A stretch of 64,000 bases of DNA from Aliivibrio finisterrensis_A (GCF_004167675.1 NZ_SEZQ01000001.1), one strand, 5' to 3'; numbered from the stretch's first letter, positions 1-8,531 are shown. A program made the numbers and translations. Notes: a model not told the origin generated them from the sequence alone.

Positions 1-1
1 A

Positions 2-1135
2 CTACGTTTTGATGGTAGTAAAAATGCAAGTGTTGAAGAGCTTGTAATTAAACTTCAAGAGCTTGACAGATCTCGTCTCAGCGATGTAGATATTGACCGT
101 TTTTCTAATAACGCTATTAGCTCTATAAGCTTTATTAAAAGTAACTTAAATGTGTATAAGAGTTTTAAAGAGCTGGTCAATGCTTACTTCCCCTTAGCGA
201 GTAAAGGTGAACTTACTGTTCAGCAGCACGAACAGTTTTTCCTATTTGATAAACAATATTCAGAAAAACCAATTTTTGATTGTTTTAAGGCATTACAAGA
301 TTGGATTATATGGCTTAAGAAGGTTACAGGGAATTATTACCCTAAGGATAATGATACTAAGATCATGTTCTATCTTGTTGAAACGATTGAAGATGATAAG
401 AAAGTAAAAACTCATGAGTTGAGTTTAGAATGTGCCAAAATTATGATGCATTTATTTGATATTAAAGAAGTTCCTTCAGAACTTAAGTTTAATGGTGATG
501 AAAATTATGCGGCAGAAAAAAACCTGATCGCTAAATCGGCACTAACAAAAACATTGAAGTCTGCAAGTTTTGATTTTTGTCTGTTAAGCGTAATCTCTGA
601 TTCAGAGTCTTTATTACATACTTTTAAACATAATTATGAGTTTTATATTCAAAAGTTTTCTATAGATAAATTCACACGTGAAATTGAAAGTGCGAAGATA
701 GAGTATTTTGAAAAGATAAATTCCATCATTCATGATAATCAAGCAAAAGCTTTGTCTATACCTGTTGTTATATTAGGGACTAGCCTATTACGAAGTTGGA
801 ATGTTATGTCTGCGATTTTAATATTTACAGCTATGGTATTGGCTCTATATTTAGTGTTATTAAACTTAAATCATAAAACAGAAGCCATTAATGATTGTAT
901 TAAAAGTGCTAAAAAAGCCCTAGAAAATATTGATGAGACAACTAGTTATCAAAACAGTATGTCAACATCTTCTGGTGATGTTACTAATGTTTTCATACAA
1001 ATTAAAGCAAAGGGTGAAGGAGCTATTAAGTTACTCGCTAACATAAAGTTAGGTATTATATGTGCTGCATTGGTTTGGCTTATTTATATGGTGTGTTTTT
1101 ATCTTAATAGTTCAGGTACATGTCCACTTTCATGA
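2..1135 (+). CDS. Unrecognised protein with C-terminal transmembrane segments (5' end outside window)
   Basis: The frame is open from base 2 without a stop, so the gene starts upstream of the window. The GTG at 152 is only an internal codon. The visible 377 residues are largely hydrophilic and helical, with many Lys, Asp and Glu. Near the C-terminus are a hydrophobic stretch around residues 250-285 (two short segments or one long hairpin) and a final membrane segment just before the end (LGIICAALVWLIYMVCFYL). I recognise no catalytic motif or family. The bulk of the protein probably faces the cytoplasm with a C-terminal membrane anchor. It looks more AT-rich than the core genes that follow, which would fit acquired DNA, but I made no calculation. 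Function unknown. Confidence 0.7.
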   Translation, partial: LRFDGSKNASVEELVIKLQELDRSRLSDVDIDRFSNNAISSISFIKSNLNVYKSFKELVNAYFPLASKGELTVQQHEQFFLFDKQYSEKPIFDCFKALQDWIIWLKKVTGNYYPKDNDTKIMFYLVETIEDDKKVKTHELSLECAKIMMHLFDIKEVPSELKFNGDENYAAEKNLIAKSALTKTLKSASFDFCLLSVISDSESLLHTFKHNYEFYIQKFSIDKFTREIESAKIEYFEKINSIIHDNQAKALSIPVVILGTSLLRSWNVMSAILIFTAMVLALYLVLLNLNHKTEAINDCIKSAKKALENIDETTSYQNSMSTSSGDVTNVFIQIKAKGEGAIKLLANIKLGIICAALVWLIYMVCFYLNSSGTCPLS

Positions 1136-1236
1136 CTAATACAAAATGAAATAGGCTTAATCATCGTAGTTCAGTATGTATTAGTTCTTAATAATAAGTT
1201 GAATGTTGTTAATTTTAACCATAAGCTTTACCCCAC

Positions 1237-1266
1237 AAAAAAGGGATCTAGCCTAAACAAGATCCC
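1237..1266 (-). terminator. Rho-independent terminator of the vemP-secDF unit
   Basis: On the minus strand, GGGATCT and AGATCCC form a 7-bp stem (1243-1249 with 1260-1266), followed by six T residues (1237-1242). It lies 55 bp beyond the secF stop codon. Confidence 0.7.
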
Positions 1267-1274
1267 CCAACATC

Positions 1275-1298
1275 AAGCCGCATTCCCTGCGGCTTTTT
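1275..1298 (+). terminator. Terminator of the unrecognised membrane protein gene
   Basis: AAGCCGCA (1275-1282) pairs perfectly with TGCGGCTT (1288-1295) around a 5-nt loop, and the T run extends to 1298 on the plus strand. It is a separate hairpin from the minus-strand one next to it, so the convergent genes each have their own terminator. Confidence 0.7.
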
Positions 1299-1320
1299 AC
1301 TGCCTATCTAAGCCTAACTC

Positions 1321-2220
1321 TTACGGCTCTTCAGAAATCGGTTTTGGCTTATAGTGATCCGAATTCAAACCAAAGTACTCAGGTAAACTTGTACCTACCG
1401 AGATAGAAGACCAAGTACCCGTCACGATACCGATGAACATCGCAATCGCAAAGCCCTCTAATGGGCCTCCACCTAATAACCATAAAGAACCAACCGTGAT
1501 TAGGGTTGTACCTGATGTCACCATAGTACGAGAGAAGGTCGCAGCAACCGCTTGGTTATTCACCTCTTGGATAGATAACTCAGGTTTGGCAATTAACAGC
1601 TCACGGATTCTATCTGCAATGATGATCGAGTCATTTAACGAGTAACCTAAAATCGCCAAAATAGCGGCTAGGGTGGTTAAGTTAAACTCCATTTGAGTCG
1701 CAGCAAAGAAACCAAGCACAAACACGATATCGTGGGTTAGGGCAAACAAAGAGCCAGAAGCCAAACGCCATTCAAAGCGGTAACTTAAGTACGCTAAGAT
1801 AACCAAAACCGACACTAATAACGCCATGCCGCCTTGTTCAGTTAGTTCTTGGCCTACTTGTGGACCAACGATACTGGTATTTAATACTTGAACATCTGAA
1901 TGCAGAGGAGCAAGTACCTCAGTCAGCGGTGGAAGTTCAACGCCTTTTGGTGGGATAGCATAACGCAGAACCCAACGACCCGGCTCACCAGAGGCAATAA
2001 CCGCCACATCTTGTTTAAAGCTTGCATCCAATAACGGCGCAATTTCACTGCTTGTGATTTTGCTATCAATTTGAACTTCACTCACGATACCGCCAGTGAA
2101 ATCTAAGCCCCAGTTAAGTCCTTTGGTTGCTATCATCGATAATGCAAAAATCATTAAACCGATAGAAACCACACTCGTCATGTGACGCCATTTTGTTGCA
2201 TTTTTCATATTTATAAACAT
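1321..2220 (-). CDS. secF: Protein translocase subunit SecF (second paralogue type)
   Basis: SecF is an inner-membrane RND-type partner of SecD. Together they use the cation gradient to help SecYEG complete protein export. The 299 residues show the family layout: a short N-terminal cytoplasmic tail, TM1 (about residues 17-35), a periplasmic domain and a cluster of five TMs from about residue 130. Family signatures LNWGLDFTGG (about 35-44) and SLNDSIIIADRIRE (about 195) are clear. The length is slightly below the usual 310-320. It starts 3 nt after the secD stop, so the two are co-translated. There is no yajC or tgt in front, and a vemP-like gene heads the unit. This points to the vibrio SecDF2-type pair rather than the housekeeping yajC-secDF cluster. 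Confidence 0.95.
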   Translation of the reverse strand: MFINMKNATKWRHMTSVVSIGLMIFALSMIATKGLNWGLDFTGGIVSEVQIDSKITSSEIAPLLDASFKQDVAVIASGEPGRWVLRYAIPPKGVELPPLTEVLAPLHSDVQVLNTSIVGPQVGQELTEQGGMALLVSVLVILAYLSYRFEWRLASGSLFALTHDIVFVLGFFAATQMEFNLTTLAAILAILGYSLNDSIIIADRIRELLIAKPELSIQEVNNQAVAATFSRTMVTSGTTLITVGSLWLLGGGPLEGFAIAMFIGIVTGTWSSISVGTSLPEYFGLNSDHYKPKPISEEP

Positions 2221-2223
2221 AAC

Positions 2224-4047
2224 TTAAACCCTAACATCATGACGAGAATCACGACCCCAAACTAAATTGATAATGGCACGTGACGCGAAGATGCCGGTGA
2301 ACATACTGGTTAATAGACCTAAGCCCAGAGTTAATGCAAAGCCTTGGATAGGGCCATTACCTATGGTGTATAGAACCACTGCGGTAATCATGGTGGTGAA
2401 GTTGGCATCGAAAATGGTACCAAATGCACTACTAAAGCCTCTATCAATGGCTTGAGCCAATGTTCGACCTTCTTTCTGTTTATCTTTAATACGCTCAAAT
2501 ATCAGTACGTTGGTATCTACCGCCATACCAACAGTCAGTACAAGACCTGCAATACCCGGAAGCGTAAGAACCGCACCCGGAATAAGCGCAAGCAGACCAA
2601 ATAGCATCACCATGTTGCCAATAAGCGCAATGTTGGCAACCCAGCCTAAACGACGGTACCACACCGCCATAAATAGCAGCGTTAAACCAAGACCAAGACC
2701 TAAAGCAGCAAAACCGTTTTGGATGTTTTCAGCACCTAGCGTTGGACCAATAGTGCGTTCTTCAACAATAGTCACAGGTGCAGTTAATGAACCAGCACGT
2801 AGAAGCAGAGCAAGCTCTTGAGATTCTTGAAGAGAGCCAGAACCTGTGATTCTAAAACGGCTACCTAGTTGACTTTGAATCGTCGCCACACTGATGATTT
2901 GGTTACTTTGCTCTGTGTTACCCGCGCTATCACGGCTGTATTCGTTGTATGAGGTAGCCATTGGCTTGCCCACATTGTGACGAGAAAACTCAGACATGAT
3001 TTTGCCGCCTGAACTATCAAGAACAATGTTGACTTCAGCCATGCCCATTTCGCCAAGGCTAGCGCGAGCATCAACAATGTGATCACCCGTTAGTACTGGT
3101 TTTCTGTCTACGCGAACTGGTTGGCCGTTTTGATCAGGGACGATCATTGTGCTGCCAGTGCCTTGTTCTTTTACTGCGTAGAAAGCAAGACTTGCTGTCG
3201 CACCAATAACGTTTTTCGCTGCTGCTGGATCTTGAACGCCCGGAAGCTCGATACGAATGCGGTTTTCACCTTGACGCTGAACCAGTGCTTCGGTAATACC
3301 TAATTCTTCAATACGGCTACGCATGGTTTGAAGGTTTTGCTGTACTGTTAGGTTACGTACGGCAATTTTTTCATCTTCTTTAAGCGTTAATTTAAGATCA
3401 AAATCGTCGCCGTTAGTCACTTGCCAAGTTGGGTAGTTTTTATGAATAAACTGACGAGCAGCGTGGCTAGCTTCCTCTGATGGCAAACGTACCACTAAGC
3501 TATCACTGCCTTCTTTTTGGAATCGAACTGAGCGAATGCGTTCTTCACGCAGCTCTTGTTTTAAAGAATCAGACAGCTCGTTACGTTGTGCTTGGTAAAC
3601 TTGGTTTACATCAACATCCAGTAAGAATTGCACACCACCACGTAAATCAAGGCCAAGTTTGATTGGTTCAAAGCCCATATTTTGCAGCCAGGCAGGTGCC
3701 GCTGGCGCAAGAGAGAGTGCTAAGGTGGTGCCTTTTTTACTGTCATCAATCACAGAGGCCAGTACGTCTTTAGCGGCAACTTGTTGTGCTTCATCTTGCA
3801 AAATAACGATGGTTTTATCGCCTTTTTGCTCGATGCGTTTTACGTTAATGCCTTGCTCTGTCAGGGTGTTTTGTAGCGAGACAACCGTTGGAATTTGTCC
3901 TTCTTTGTTGGTGATTTGCACGGCGGCATCTTCACCATACCAAGTTGGAATTGCACTCAGTAGTAGAATTACAAGGGTCGTAATAAGTACGATGTATTTC
4001 CATTTAGAATAATGATTCAGTCGTTGTATTGGTTGTTTTCTTTGCAT
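2224..4047 (-). CDS. secD: Protein translocase subunit SecD (second paralogue type)
   Basis: SecD drives late steps of Sec-dependent export from the periplasmic side. The 607-residue length fits the family (E. coli about 615). It has TM1 at about 17-35, a large periplasmic P1 region with the LGLDLRGGVQFLLDVD motif (about residue 132), and a C-terminal RND-type bundle with TVGMAVDTNVLIFERIKD (about 508-525). That motif carries the Asp expected in the ion pathway. The start is ATG 4047 with a good ribosome-binding site (AGGTG at 4056-4060). That site is involved in two possible RNA helices: a hairpin at 4060-4083 and a helix with the vemP stop region. In Vibrio alginolyticus the paralogue SecDF2 is induced through VemP arrest at low Na+ or when export is poor. 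I infer the same logic here from the arrangement. Confidence 0.95.
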   Translation of the reverse strand: MQRKQPIQRLNHYSKWKYIVLITTLVILLLSAIPTWYGEDAAVQITNKEGQIPTVVSLQNTLTEQGINVKRIEQKGDKTIVILQDEAQQVAAKDVLASVIDDSKKGTTLALSLAPAAPAWLQNMGFEPIKLGLDLRGGVQFLLDVDVNQVYQAQRNELSDSLKQELREERIRSVRFQKEGSDSLVVRLPSEEASHAARQFIHKNYPTWQVTNGDDFDLKLTLKEDEKIAVRNLTVQQNLQTMRSRIEELGITEALVQRQGENRIRIELPGVQDPAAAKNVIGATASLAFYAVKEQGTGSTMIVPDQNGQPVRVDRKPVLTGDHIVDARASLGEMGMAEVNIVLDSSGGKIMSEFSRHNVGKPMATSYNEYSRDSAGNTEQSNQIISVATIQSQLGSRFRITGSGSLQESQELALLLRAGSLTAPVTIVEERTIGPTLGAENIQNGFAALGLGLGLTLLFMAVWYRRLGWVANIALIGNMVMLFGLLALIPGAVLTLPGIAGLVLTVGMAVDTNVLIFERIKDKQKEGRTLAQAIDRGFSSAFGTIFDANFTTMITAVVLYTIGNGPIQGFALTLGLGLLTSMFTGIFASRAIINLVWGRDSRHDVRV

Positions 4048-4049
4048 AA

Positions 4050-4162
4050 TAATTTCACCTCACATACGACGTTGCGTATGCGAAAAAGTCACAAATCTAG
4101 CCAGTTCGTAATAAACGAATAATAACTAAGTGATAAATCAATGGATTTTGGGTGTGAAATTA
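4050..4162 (-). promoter_or_regulatory. vemP-secD RNA switch: long-range helix masking the secD ribosome-binding site
   Basis: On the minus strand, UAAUUUCAC (4162-4154), which begins with the vemP stop codon, is perfectly complementary over 9 nt to GUGAAAUUA (4058-4050). The latter overlaps the secD ribosome-binding site AGGTG (4060-4056). A ribosome stopped 2-3 codons before the vemP stop would cover the upstream arm and keep the helix open. Release would let it close over the secD start region. Complementarity is seen directly. The mechanism is inferred by analogy with the published V. alginolyticus vemP-secDF2 system. Confidence 0.7.
4060..4083 (-). promoter_or_regulatory. Hairpin abutting the secD ribosome-binding site
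   Basis: On the minus strand, TCGCATACG (4083-4075) pairs with CGTATGTGA (4068-4060) over 9 bp, with one G-U pair and a 6-nt loop. The last paired base is the A of the secD ribosome-binding site AGGTG. No T run follows, so it is not a terminator. A smaller 5-bp hairpin lies at 4105-4119. Confidence 0.65.
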
Positions 4163-4666
4163 AGCGTGTGGATATAACCGCTGGCTGTAGAGAAGGTTAC
4201 TTTCCTTCCAAGCCGAAATTCGTGAGGTAGATGAATAGGTGTTTAATGCCCAATTGACCGTTGGTTTTGGTTTTTCTTGATAACCAATGGTTAATTGTTC
4301 AGCGGGGATCGCTGGGATCTCTAGCGCTAACTCATAAACAGGAAAGACTTCTTCTGGCTCATGACGAGCTAAATTCGCCATACGAGAAGAATAGGCGATG
4401 CCTAAGTTAACGTCGTGGCTTTGAGATGCATTTTGAGAGTGTAATGTTGTTGGGTCAGTTTGAGCGTTGTCGATGGCACACGTAGAGAAATCAATCGATA
4501 GGATAGAAGAGCTATCAACAGAAAGTGTCACAGGAACGGTAGAATGTTGCTCAATGGTCAATTCTGAGAAGTCACTGTAGCTATTTTGATGATATGCAGA
4601 TGCCTGAGCAAGCGAGCTTACCCCAAAGCAAAGACAAATTATCAATAATCGAAACAGTTGTACCAC
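4160..4666 (-). CDS. vemP: VemP-like secretion-monitoring arrest peptide
   Basis: The gene sits directly upstream of secD-secF on the same strand. The product is a small secreted protein: signal peptide with a hydrophobic core at about residues 4-20 and an AQA-type cleavage site near 22, a low-complexity middle, and the C-terminal segment RISAWKESN. As I recall it, the V. alginolyticus VemP arrest motif contains RISGWKETN, so this half is nearly identical. The last residues (LLYSQRLYPHA) differ strongly from the Vibrio consensus. Trp153 is 15 residues from the end, almost the same spacing as in VemP (159 residues, Trp143). I chose GTG 4666 because a TTGCCA/TACGAT promoter overlaps the in-frame ATG at 4702, a GGA lies 7 nt before the GTG, and the signal peptide then starts normally. 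The ATG at 4702 (180 residues) remains possible. Confidence 0.75.
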   Translation of the reverse strand: MVQLFRLLIICLCFGVSSLAQASAYHQNSYSDFSELTIEQHSTVPVTLSVDSSSILSIDFSTCAIDNAQTDPTTLHSQNASQSHDVNLGIAYSSRMANLARHEPEEVFPVYELALEIPAIPAEQLTIGYQEKPKPTVNWALNTYSSTSRISAWKESNLLYSQRLYPHA

Positions 4667-4700
4667 AAAAAAATCCAGTGATGTGCATATAGACCATCGC

Positions 4701-4730
4701 ATCGTATTCGATGAATGACCTTACTGGCAA
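4701..4730 (-). promoter_or_regulatory. Candidate sigma-70 promoter of vemP-secDF
   Basis: On the minus strand, TTGCCA (4730-4725; 5 of 6 to consensus) is followed after 18 nt by TACGAT (4706-4701; 4 of 6). Transcription would begin near 4695, inside the longer reading of vemP, which favours the GTG start at 4666. Confidence 0.4.
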
Positions 4731-4773
4731 GTGAAATTAATAGATTCAGAAAAATTGATGTAATTTTAGTGAA

Positions 4774-5688
4774 TTATTTACTCTTATTTCTTTCCTCTGT
4801 CGTTAATTCAAATCGTTCAAGTACATGGTCAATAAAAACACGTAATCGTTTTGGTATCAGTTTATTTTGTGGAAACACCAAGCTAATCGCCGCTTTTGGC
4901 AAATCCCAATCAGGAAGAATTTGCACCAGTTCGCCATTTTTGATGTGCTCTCGACATAAGAACTCAGGCAAAGAAGCGATGCCTAAACCACTTAAACAAG
5001 CAGATTTACAGGCTGTTATGGTATTTACTTTTATGCGATAAGGCAGGTTAACGCGAATGGCTTTATCGACTTGGTTAAAGTACAGATTAGGCACTTTTAC
5101 TGCGTTAACGACTTTGATTTGATGATGAGGTGACTGGAGATCTTCTGGTGAGGTAATCATTCCATAAGTGTCTAAATATTCAGGACTTGCTACAATAATA
5201 CGCTCAGAAAAATCGATGGTTCGTGCGACTAATGAAGAATCGTTGATCTCGCCAATTTGGACATAAAGATCAATGCCATCACCAATAATATCGACGGCTC
5301 TGTTGGTCATTTCAACATTAACCGATACTTCAGGGTAGCGTTTAAGAAAGCTGTTGATGTAATCAGACATGACGTTATGCCCGATCTCTACTGGCATGGC
5401 TAAGTTAAGATGACCGCGAATTAAATTTTGGTTTGCAGTCAGTTCTAGCTCGGTTTGTTGCATGATATCGAGCACTTTAACGCTGGCTTGATAAAAAACC
5501 TCACCTTCCTGAGTTAAGCCTAATTTTCGTGTCGAACGAGTGATCAACTTCACGCCTAGATGCTCTTCAAGCTCTGCAAGTTTTCGGCTAACGGTTGATT
5601 TTGTCATTCCAAGATTAATGGCTGCTTGAGTAAAGCTACCAGAATCAATCACTTGATTTAATATGGTAATGTTATTCAAATCCATCAT
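4774..5688 (-). CDS. LysR-family transcriptional regulator next to emrAB
   Basis: LysR regulators bind DNA as tetramers and usually control a divergent neighbour. Here that is the EmrAB-type efflux pair starting at 5818. The N-terminal winged helix-turn-helix (about residues 3-62) contains GSFTQAAINLGMTKSTVSRKL, followed by the linker helix and a periplasmic-binding-protein-like effector domain (about 92-295) with the DGIDLYVQIG segment typical of the AaeR/CrgA/DmlR group. I start at ATG 5688 because AAGGA lies 8 nt upstream. The upstream TTG at 5724 would add 12 residues outside the conserved domain and has no such site. Inducer unknown. It is probably the local regulator of the efflux genes. 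Confidence 0.9.
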   Translation of the reverse strand: MMDLNNITILNQVIDSGSFTQAAINLGMTKSTVSRKLAELEEHLGVKLITRSTRKLGLTQEGEVFYQASVKVLDIMQQTELELTANQNLIRGHLNLAMPVEIGHNVMSDYINSFLKRYPEVSVNVEMTNRAVDIIGDGIDLYVQIGEINDSSLVARTIDFSERIIVASPEYLDTYGMITSPEDLQSPHHQIKVVNAVKVPNLYFNQVDKAIRVNLPYRIKVNTITACKSACLSGLGIASLPEFLCREHIKNGELVQILPDWDLPKAAISLVFPQNKLIPKRLRVFIDHVLERFELTTEERNKSK

Positions 5689-5817
5689 TAGACGATTCCT
5701 TATTGATTGGTAAGATTTATGCAACAGTGTTTCCTTTTTTTCCTATCTAATCAATAAATCATTTTCGTTTTATACTCTGCTTCTCTTATTTATTACATTC
5801 ATGTTGATTCAGCGTGA

Positions 5818-6888
5818 ATGGCTTCATCTTCAAAGTGGGTACGTACCGTGGCAGAACAACAAAAGAAAAAAAATAAAGCACCTTTGATTGCAACGATTGT
5901 GATTATTCTATGTGGTCTTGCAGGGGCGGGGTACTGGTACGGTTATGGACAATACTTCCAATCAACAGACAATGCGTATCTGCAAGGTGATATCACAACG
6001 ATCAGCCCTAAAGTAGGCGGTTACATTGCCAAAACATTTGTTGAAGATAACCAAGTGGTAAAAGCGGGTGATTTATTGGCAACCATAGACAGTCGTGATT
6101 TTGAGGCAGAAAAAGAGAAAGCAGAGGCGAACGTATTGGTTAGCTCTGCTGCAATTAAGAACCTAGCGGCTGAGCGTAAGTTGCAAGACATTCGTATTCG
6201 TCAAGCGGCGAGTGAGATTGAATCAGCCAATGCGGAATATGAGCGTGCTCAGCAACAAGTTAAACGAACTAAAGCGTTAATTAAAAAGAATTATTCGTCA
6301 CAAGATGAGTTAGATAATAACGTATCACACCTTAAAGTGACGCTGGCAAATGTGGATGCTGCAAAAGCCAATTACCAAGCATCGAAAGAACAAATCAATG
6401 TGATTGAAAGCGAGATTGCTCAAGCGGAGGCTGGGTTAGTTCAAGCCAAAGCGGCGTTAGAACAAACAGAGATTAACCTGTCTTACACTAATATCTACGC
6501 GCCAATTGATGGTGTGGTAGGTAAACGTAGTTTGCGCAGCGGTTTATTGGTTCAAGCGGGTATGCCTTTGCTTAGTTTAGTTCCAACAACAGAGGTTTGG
6601 ATTGAAGCAAACTTCAAAGAAACGCAACTGGGTGATATTCACAAAGGACAAAAAGTGTTTGTAGACCTTGATGCCTACCCTGATCTACACCTAAAAGGCA
6701 TTGTTGATAGTTTTTCTCCTGCAACGGGCGCTAAGTTTGCGTTACTGCCACCAGAGAATGCGACCGGTAACTTCACTAAAATTGTGCAGCGTGTGCCAGT
6801 TAAAATCAGCATTTTAAATACGGATTTATTAGAAGGTAAGTTGATTCCGGGTCTTTCTGTGGTTGCAACGGTTGATACTCGAGGTTAG
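5818..6888 (+). CDS. emrA: EmrA-type membrane fusion protein of a tripartite efflux pump
   Basis: HlyD/EmrA adaptor that links an inner-membrane MFS pump to an outer-membrane channel. A cytoplasmic Lys-rich tail precedes one TM (about residues 24-46). Then come the beta-barrel/lipoyl half (QSTDNAYLQGDITTISPKVGG, about 51-71), a long coiled-coil hairpin (about 95-225), and the second lipoyl half with IYAPIDGVVGKR (about 230). It is followed after 2 nt by the EmrB-type pump, so the two form one unit. The ATG at 5818 has no clear ribosome-binding site and lies in an inverted repeat. GTG 5848, giving a protein beginning MAEQQKKKNK, is a reasonable alternative start. Confidence 0.88.
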   Translation: MASSSKWVRTVAEQQKKKNKAPLIATIVIILCGLAGAGYWYGYGQYFQSTDNAYLQGDITTISPKVGGYIAKTFVEDNQVVKAGDLLATIDSRDFEAEKEKAEANVLVSSAAIKNLAAERKLQDIRIRQAASEIESANAEYERAQQQVKRTKALIKKNYSSQDELDNNVSHLKVTLANVDAAKANYQASKEQINVIESEIAQAEAGLVQAKAALEQTEINLSYTNIYAPIDGVVGKRSLRSGLLVQAGMPLLSLVPTTEVWIEANFKETQLGDIHKGQKVFVDLDAYPDLHLKGIVDSFSPATGAKFALLPPENATGNFTKIVQRVPVKISILNTDLLEGKLIPGLSVVATVDTRG

Positions 6889-6890
6889 TC

Positions 6891-8495
6891 ATGACTCAAG
6901 AATTAACGGTGACAAATCAAAATGAATCTGCCGATGTACCAATAGAACCTGAAATACCAAGACGCCATTGGATAGCGCTATTTGGTGGTTTGTTGGGGGC
7001 GTTTATGGCGATTCTGGATATTCAGATCACCAACTCATCTCTAAAAGACATTCAAGGTGCGCTATCGGCCACTATGGATGAGAGCTCGTGGATATCGACT
7101 TCTTATCTTGTGGCAGAAATGATTGCGATTCCATTAAGTGGTTGGCTATCTGTTGCGATTGGTAAGCGTCGTTATTTAACCTGGACTACCATCATTTTTG
7201 CTGTGGCATCGGTGCTGTGTTCTGTGTCTTGGAATATGGGGTCAATGATCGTCTTTCGTGCGATCCAAGGTTTTAGTGGTGGGGCGTTAATTCCACTGGC
7301 TTTCTCTTTGGTTGTTCAGTTATTGCCATTGAATAAGCGTGCAGTTGGGATGGCGTTATTTGGGGTAACAGCGACGTTTGCACCTTCTATCGGGCCAACA
7401 TTGGGTGGTTGGTTAACTGAAAATTTCTCATGGCACTATATTTTCTACATCAACATTCCACCAGCAATTGCGCTTATTTGCATGGTCAATTACGGGCTTG
7501 ATGATGAGCCATTAAAATTAGACAGTTTATTAAAAGCCGATTGGTTTGGTATTACGACAATGGCAATTGGTCTTGGTTGCTTAGAAGTGGTACTAGAAGA
7601 GGGGAATCGTGAAGAATGGTTTAGCTCTAGTTTCATCATTACCTTATCTATTATTTCGGCGGTGAGCTTAATTTATTTTGTGATTAATGAGCTACAGCAT
7701 AAGAACCCTCTGGTGAATTTGCGGCTATTGAAACAAAGTCAGTTTGCGATGTCATGCGTAGCGTATTTGATATTAGGGATGGCTCTGCTGGGGTCTATTT
7801 ACGTGCTGCCAATGTATATGATCCAAATTCAAGGGTATAACGCCTTGGAAATTGGTGAAGTATTGATGTGGATGGGTTTTCCGCAGTTATTAATTTTCCC
7901 ATTAGTGCCTAAGTTAACTCAGATTATAAAAGCGAAATATTTGGTGTTTTTTGGCTTTTCGATGTTTGGCATTAGCTGCTTTGTAAATACGCACATGAGT
8001 TATTTATTTGGCGGTGACCAATTGATTTTCTCTATGTTATTACGTGCGATTGGCAGCCCATTCATCATGGTGCCTTTGTCATTGGTCGCGATGGAAGAGA
8101 TTCAAAAACATCAAGTGGCGGATGCCTCAACCATTACTAATGTATTGCGTAATTTGGGTGGCGCATTCAGTATTGCGATTATCGCGACCATGCTGGATAA
8201 CAAAACGCGTGAGCATTTGGGGCATATTAAAGAAACACTAACTAGTGTGAGTACCGACGGTTGGTATCAATTACAACAGAGTGCAGCGATGTTTGTCTCA
8301 AAGGGCAGTGATCCTGCAACGGCTATGTTGCAAGCTAAAGCATCATTAACCATGACGATGCAGCGAGATGCGGCGATTATGGCGTATAACGATGTCTTTT
8401 TAATGATGACATTTTTCTTAGGTTTTGCTGCTTTTATGATGTTTTTTGTTAAATCAAATTCGAATCCTGCATCAATTGAAGGTGGGGCGCATTAA
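6891..8495 (+). CDS. emrB: EmrB-type DHA2 multidrug efflux transporter
   Basis: Drug:H+ antiporter of the 14-TM DHA2 branch of the major facilitator superfamily. It has 534 residues, a soluble N-terminal tail up to about residue 25, and family signatures: FMAILDIQITNSSLKDIQG (TM1, about 38-58) and the antiporter motif C segment TATFAPSIGPTLGGWL (about 160-176). It follows emrA by 2 nt and presumably works with it and a TolC-like outer channel encoded elsewhere. Likely regulated by the divergent LysR gene. Substrates cannot be deduced. Confidence 0.9.
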   Translation: MTQELTVTNQNESADVPIEPEIPRRHWIALFGGLLGAFMAILDIQITNSSLKDIQGALSATMDESSWISTSYLVAEMIAIPLSGWLSVAIGKRRYLTWTTIIFAVASVLCSVSWNMGSMIVFRAIQGFSGGALIPLAFSLVVQLLPLNKRAVGMALFGVTATFAPSIGPTLGGWLTENFSWHYIFYINIPPAIALICMVNYGLDDEPLKLDSLLKADWFGITTMAIGLGCLEVVLEEGNREEWFSSSFIITLSIISAVSLIYFVINELQHKNPLVNLRLLKQSQFAMSCVAYLILGMALLGSIYVLPMYMIQIQGYNALEIGEVLMWMGFPQLLIFPLVPKLTQIIKAKYLVFFGFSMFGISCFVNTHMSYLFGGDQLIFSMLLRAIGSPFIMVPLSLVAMEEIQKHQVADASTITNVLRNLGGAFSIAIIATMLDNKTREHLGHIKETLTSVSTDGWYQLQQSAAMFVSKGSDPATAMLQAKASLTMTMQRDAAIMAYNDVFLMMTFFLGFAAFMMFFVKSNSNPASIEGGAH

Positions 8496-8531
8496 TTTTT
8501 TATGTGTGCTCGCTTCTTCAAGTGGTTTGGG

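Noticed and set aside
2510..2821. Plus-strand frame of 103 codons within secD
   Set aside because: It is antisense to a clearly conserved gene and its composition is that of a shadow frame.
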